Part shown: piece after piece, positions 61,351 to 64,000 of the stretch
Numbering within the stretch: position 1 is the first letter of the stretch
How the letters are laid out: every line of letters begins with the position of its first letter
NCBI RefSeq assembly: GCF_018691265.1
Contig: NW_024881330.1
Coordinates: 19,488,886 to 19,552,885 of the forward strand
Reading direction: 5' to 3'
DNA length: 64,000 bases
Origin: Tyto alba
Taxonomy: Eukaryota; Chordata; Aves; Strigiformes; Tytonidae
Translations under genes and position numbers: made by a program
Notes under the pieces: generated by a model
Database searches by the model: none
What the model was told of the DNA's origin: nothing
Seen by the model: the letters and a program-made list of their open reading frames with translations, nothing else

Positions 61351-64000
61351 ACCCGTTCCAGGCAAGCAGCAATCCTGGAAAAAGTTACAGTACTTTGCTG
61401 GCCATCTTTTTGTTGTTCTTGCCATTGCACAGAGCAGCGCACAGCTCCGCTCCCGTGGCGTGGGTGTGCTGCTGCTCAGAGCCTGCTGCGAGGCGGGGGG
61501 AGGCCAGAGCAGTGGGCCTGCCAGTGTCGGATGCCGTACGTGCGGCACCAGCGTTTCCATCAGAGCGTATTCCTGAGCCGTCTTGCCTGCTGGCAGGCTG
61601 TTGGTGCCACTGAGTGGCTGGAGCATGGAAGAATAAGTATGAATGAATTTCAGATAAGATACCGCTGAAGCTGGCGTCTCAACGTGTAGCGTCTTTTGCA
61701 GGAAAGGGTGGGTAAGACAGTCCTCTTAACAGGGAACTCTCAGATCACAGCTAAACAAGTGTTATGGCCAGTTGGGACAACAGAATATGTTTTTGAGAAA
61801 TGTCAACCTCTTTCGTGGTTAACGCTGAATCGGCAGGCTCTTCTGGGGCTTACATATGTGAGTTTTTGCACATTGTCACAGCAACAAAAATAGTCAACAG
61901 GCATCCTTAGAGAGCTGTCAGCCTGGAGAATGGCGTTAGGAGAGATGAGAGGTCGTGTTCAGCTCGGGCCCACATTGCTGCTGGGCAAGGAGTTTCATCT
62001 CTTTGTTAAGACATTTGTAAGATAGAAGTCACGCTTACCCAGGAGACTATGTTGCAACTGATATTATATGGATAGATGCCATGTTGTTTTGCTTAGAGAT
62101 GTTTACCAAATGGGAGAAAATATTTTTTAAAGTCTCCTAGGAACATTGCTGTCAAGCTCTGCTACACGCAGAGCTGTCTTGGACATCACTAATGCACTTG
62201 GAAACGATACTAGCAGTGACTGACCCCTTTACTTTATAAAATGCTCTTGAAGATCCTATAAATAGCCACAAGCCTAATTTTAAGCATAAGTGGTCTCCTG
62301 TGCTTAGTGTTAAGCTTGGGTGTAACTGTTATCAGAATTGGGGCCAGAAAGGTTAATTCGTGCTTTGCAGACACAGTTCCTGGTCTCAAATGCAGTTCAG
62401 TCTTTCAGAAAGCTCAGCCTTCGAGGTGGTTGCGTCTCCAGGCTCTGCTGACTCTTATTGGCAGTGCCTAGCTCGACAGCCCTTCCCAGAGCTGCGCTCC
62501 AAGCCATGCGGGCCAGGGAGAGGCTATTATTAAGCCTTGCTTCTTCGAAATGCTTTCCATAGCAAGATCTGATTATGATGTGGTCTACTTAAGCAGAGAT
62601 AAGCCTCGGCTAGGGCTCCTGTTCTCTGTACCGCAGCCACAACTTGGCTTTGGAAAGCTGTTGCTGACTTGCAAGGGCAGGAATGTTGTGGGGGCCCAAA
62701 CACCAGAGGTATGAAATCTATGTGATGTGTTTACCTGTTGGGGTTTTGCTTGGAAAAGTAGCTTTGGGAGTAGCATGATACAGAGACAGTATTTGGTATT
62801 TTAGTCTCATAGATGGAAGTAGTTTGTTTATCAGGAAAACTCCGTAGCAGCTTTGGACATCATGTCCCACGGTCATTTTGCTTCCCCAAGGAGAGGGTCA
62901 CTGACATCTGCATCTGTAGACATGATATAAATACTCTGTGAAACAAAGTGGTTTTGCTGCTCTCCCTCCCTCCCTTTGCAAACTTGCACGCGGTTCTGAT
63001 CTGGTTACAGCTGTGGTCACTTGGATCTGGTTATCAGGGGTGTTGTACTGGTCGTGGACTTGATTAGAAGTGATAAAGCTGGGTCCCAGGGATACCTTTT
63101 GAAGAGCTAAGCTTTGCATTTGAGCACTTTGAAATTGAGCTGAGGAATATTCTGGGCTGTGCTGAACCAGAAGCACAGAGAAACAGGGGCTGGTCTGAGA
63201 CCTGGTGAGGTTGGGAAAGCATTGGGTTAAATCTGAACACATCTGATCCTAAGACCGGTTGCTAAGAGTTGCCGGATGGTAAAGATGGTTGCTGCTTGTC
63301 TCATCCTCTTTAAGGTTGCAAAAGACAAGCTCCAACAAGGCCTTTTCCCAGTCCCAGGTATTCAGGTGTGCAAGACGTGCCCATCACCATCAGCTCAGTG
63401 AAGGATTTAAGAGAGATTGTGCACTTGAAAGTTTATCTGCCACGGTGGGGATGATGGTAGCTGCAGCTGCATCTCCCCCTCGTGGAAAAGATAGCAAAAA
63501 TGTGATTTGTGGTAGATCTGCAGCTGCTGGCCAGGGGTGTCTGTGCGTGGGATGGCACCCAGAAATTCTCAGATGAGAGATGCTCCCCCTGACCGTCTGC
63601 TTAAAGGGTGTTGGAAAGTTATTTCCATCCCCTCGATAAAGTCATCATACACTATTGTGGCTCTGCAGTGTGAGACCTGAATATGGTTTGGGACATTTGC
63701 CATCTGACTGACTGAAAAAAATCCTAACTTTAGGGTGATTTTTTTTCCATATGATAAGATTTTCTTAGTACATCCACCTCCTACTGACCTTAGCAAAATG
63801 AGAGCAATTTTCCTTGTATATATGCCAAGGCTTGGGAAGTAAAAGCTGTGATGCATAGAAAGTCGGTAATCAGATAGATGGCTTACCACCCGAAAAGCAC
63901 TTGAGAGTCACACATGATTATTGGATTATTTTAAGGCTATTAAAAATGACTTACTATGCTTCTGTGCCTCATGAAAACCTGCATATGTGTATACATAGAT

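Larger units (their letters stand above)
44412..64000 (+). other. SYBU: SYBU intron 3, at least 19.6 kb, runs off the window
   Basis: The intron starts GTGAGT and has no acceptable syntabulin exon before the right edge. It contains one sense CR1 end (48.3 kb), a TA/TG microsatellite, a GATA/GACA microsatellite, a poly(A) tract, a nested inverted repeat near 52.2 kb, and a CpG-richer patch at about 61.0-61.35 kb. The remainder is unique, moderately AT-rich sequence. Open frames here match no protein family I know. Confidence 0.8.

Noticed and set aside
60894..61613. Plus-strand open frame of about 239 codons and an overlapping minus-strand frame
   Set aside because: Stops are rare because the stretch is GC-rich. 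The composition is Cys/Ala/Pro/Arg-biased on one strand, no family is recognisable, and both strands are open over the same bases.
44412..64000. Search for SYBU exon 4 (SEADFSSSS-like start)
   Set aside because: No such translation with a phase-1 acceptor was found on the plus strand. The exon is probably beyond the right edge.
1..64000. CRISPR arrays, operons, tRNA or rRNA genes
   Set aside because: No regularly spaced direct repeats, tRNA cloverleaf or rRNA sequence was noticed, and the sequence is vertebrate.

Overview
The window looks like ordinary nuclear DNA from a bird. Three things point that way: several 5'-truncated CR1 LINE copies, most of them with the typical avian CR1 3' end; a solo LTR of the avian ERVL-like type with a TGTC...GACA outline; and three exons that spell the N-terminus of a vertebrate neuronal protein, syntabulin (SYBU). 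Nothing prokaryotic, phage-like or CRISPR-like is present. I worked by eye and from memory of protein and repeat families, with no alignment or database search.

Layout. Bases 1 to about 29,690 look intergenic. They hold a small CpG-dense patch at the left edge (about 80-330), a sense CR1 3' end (2.9-3.1 kb), a minus-strand solo LTR (8.92-9.41 kb), two neighbouring antisense CR1 copies (10.5-10.8 and 11.2-12.2 kb), a much older sense CR1 carrying reverse-transcriptase sequence (14.9-16.0 kb), a further antisense CR1 (24.85-25.6 kb), several poly(A) tracts, and long AT-rich unique sequence in which I recognise no exon.

A CpG island with long G and C runs spans about 29,690-30,800 and holds the plus-strand promoter and first two coding exons of SYBU: exon 1 at 30,206-30,232 (coding part) and exon 2 at 30,460-30,646. 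Exon 3 lies 13.6 kb downstream at 44,214-44,411. Phases match across both junctions (0, then 1). Together they encode the first 137 codons plus one base. Intron 3 runs off the right edge, so the coiled-coil region, the membrane tail and the 3' end of the gene lie outside the window. Introns 2 and 3 contain two sense CR1 fragments, microsatellites and unique sequence.

Function. Syntabulin is known as an adaptor that links kinesin-1 to syntaxin-bearing vesicles and mitochondria for axonal transport. It is the only gene I can support here. The most unusual features are structural. A 105-nt, nearly continuous foldback with a 31-bp perfect stem fills about half of the 227-nt intron 1. Four in-frame tandem AG acceptors stand in front of exon 2. 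A perfect 21-bp foldback with a 6-nt loop lies in intron 2. I found no convincing new gene system.
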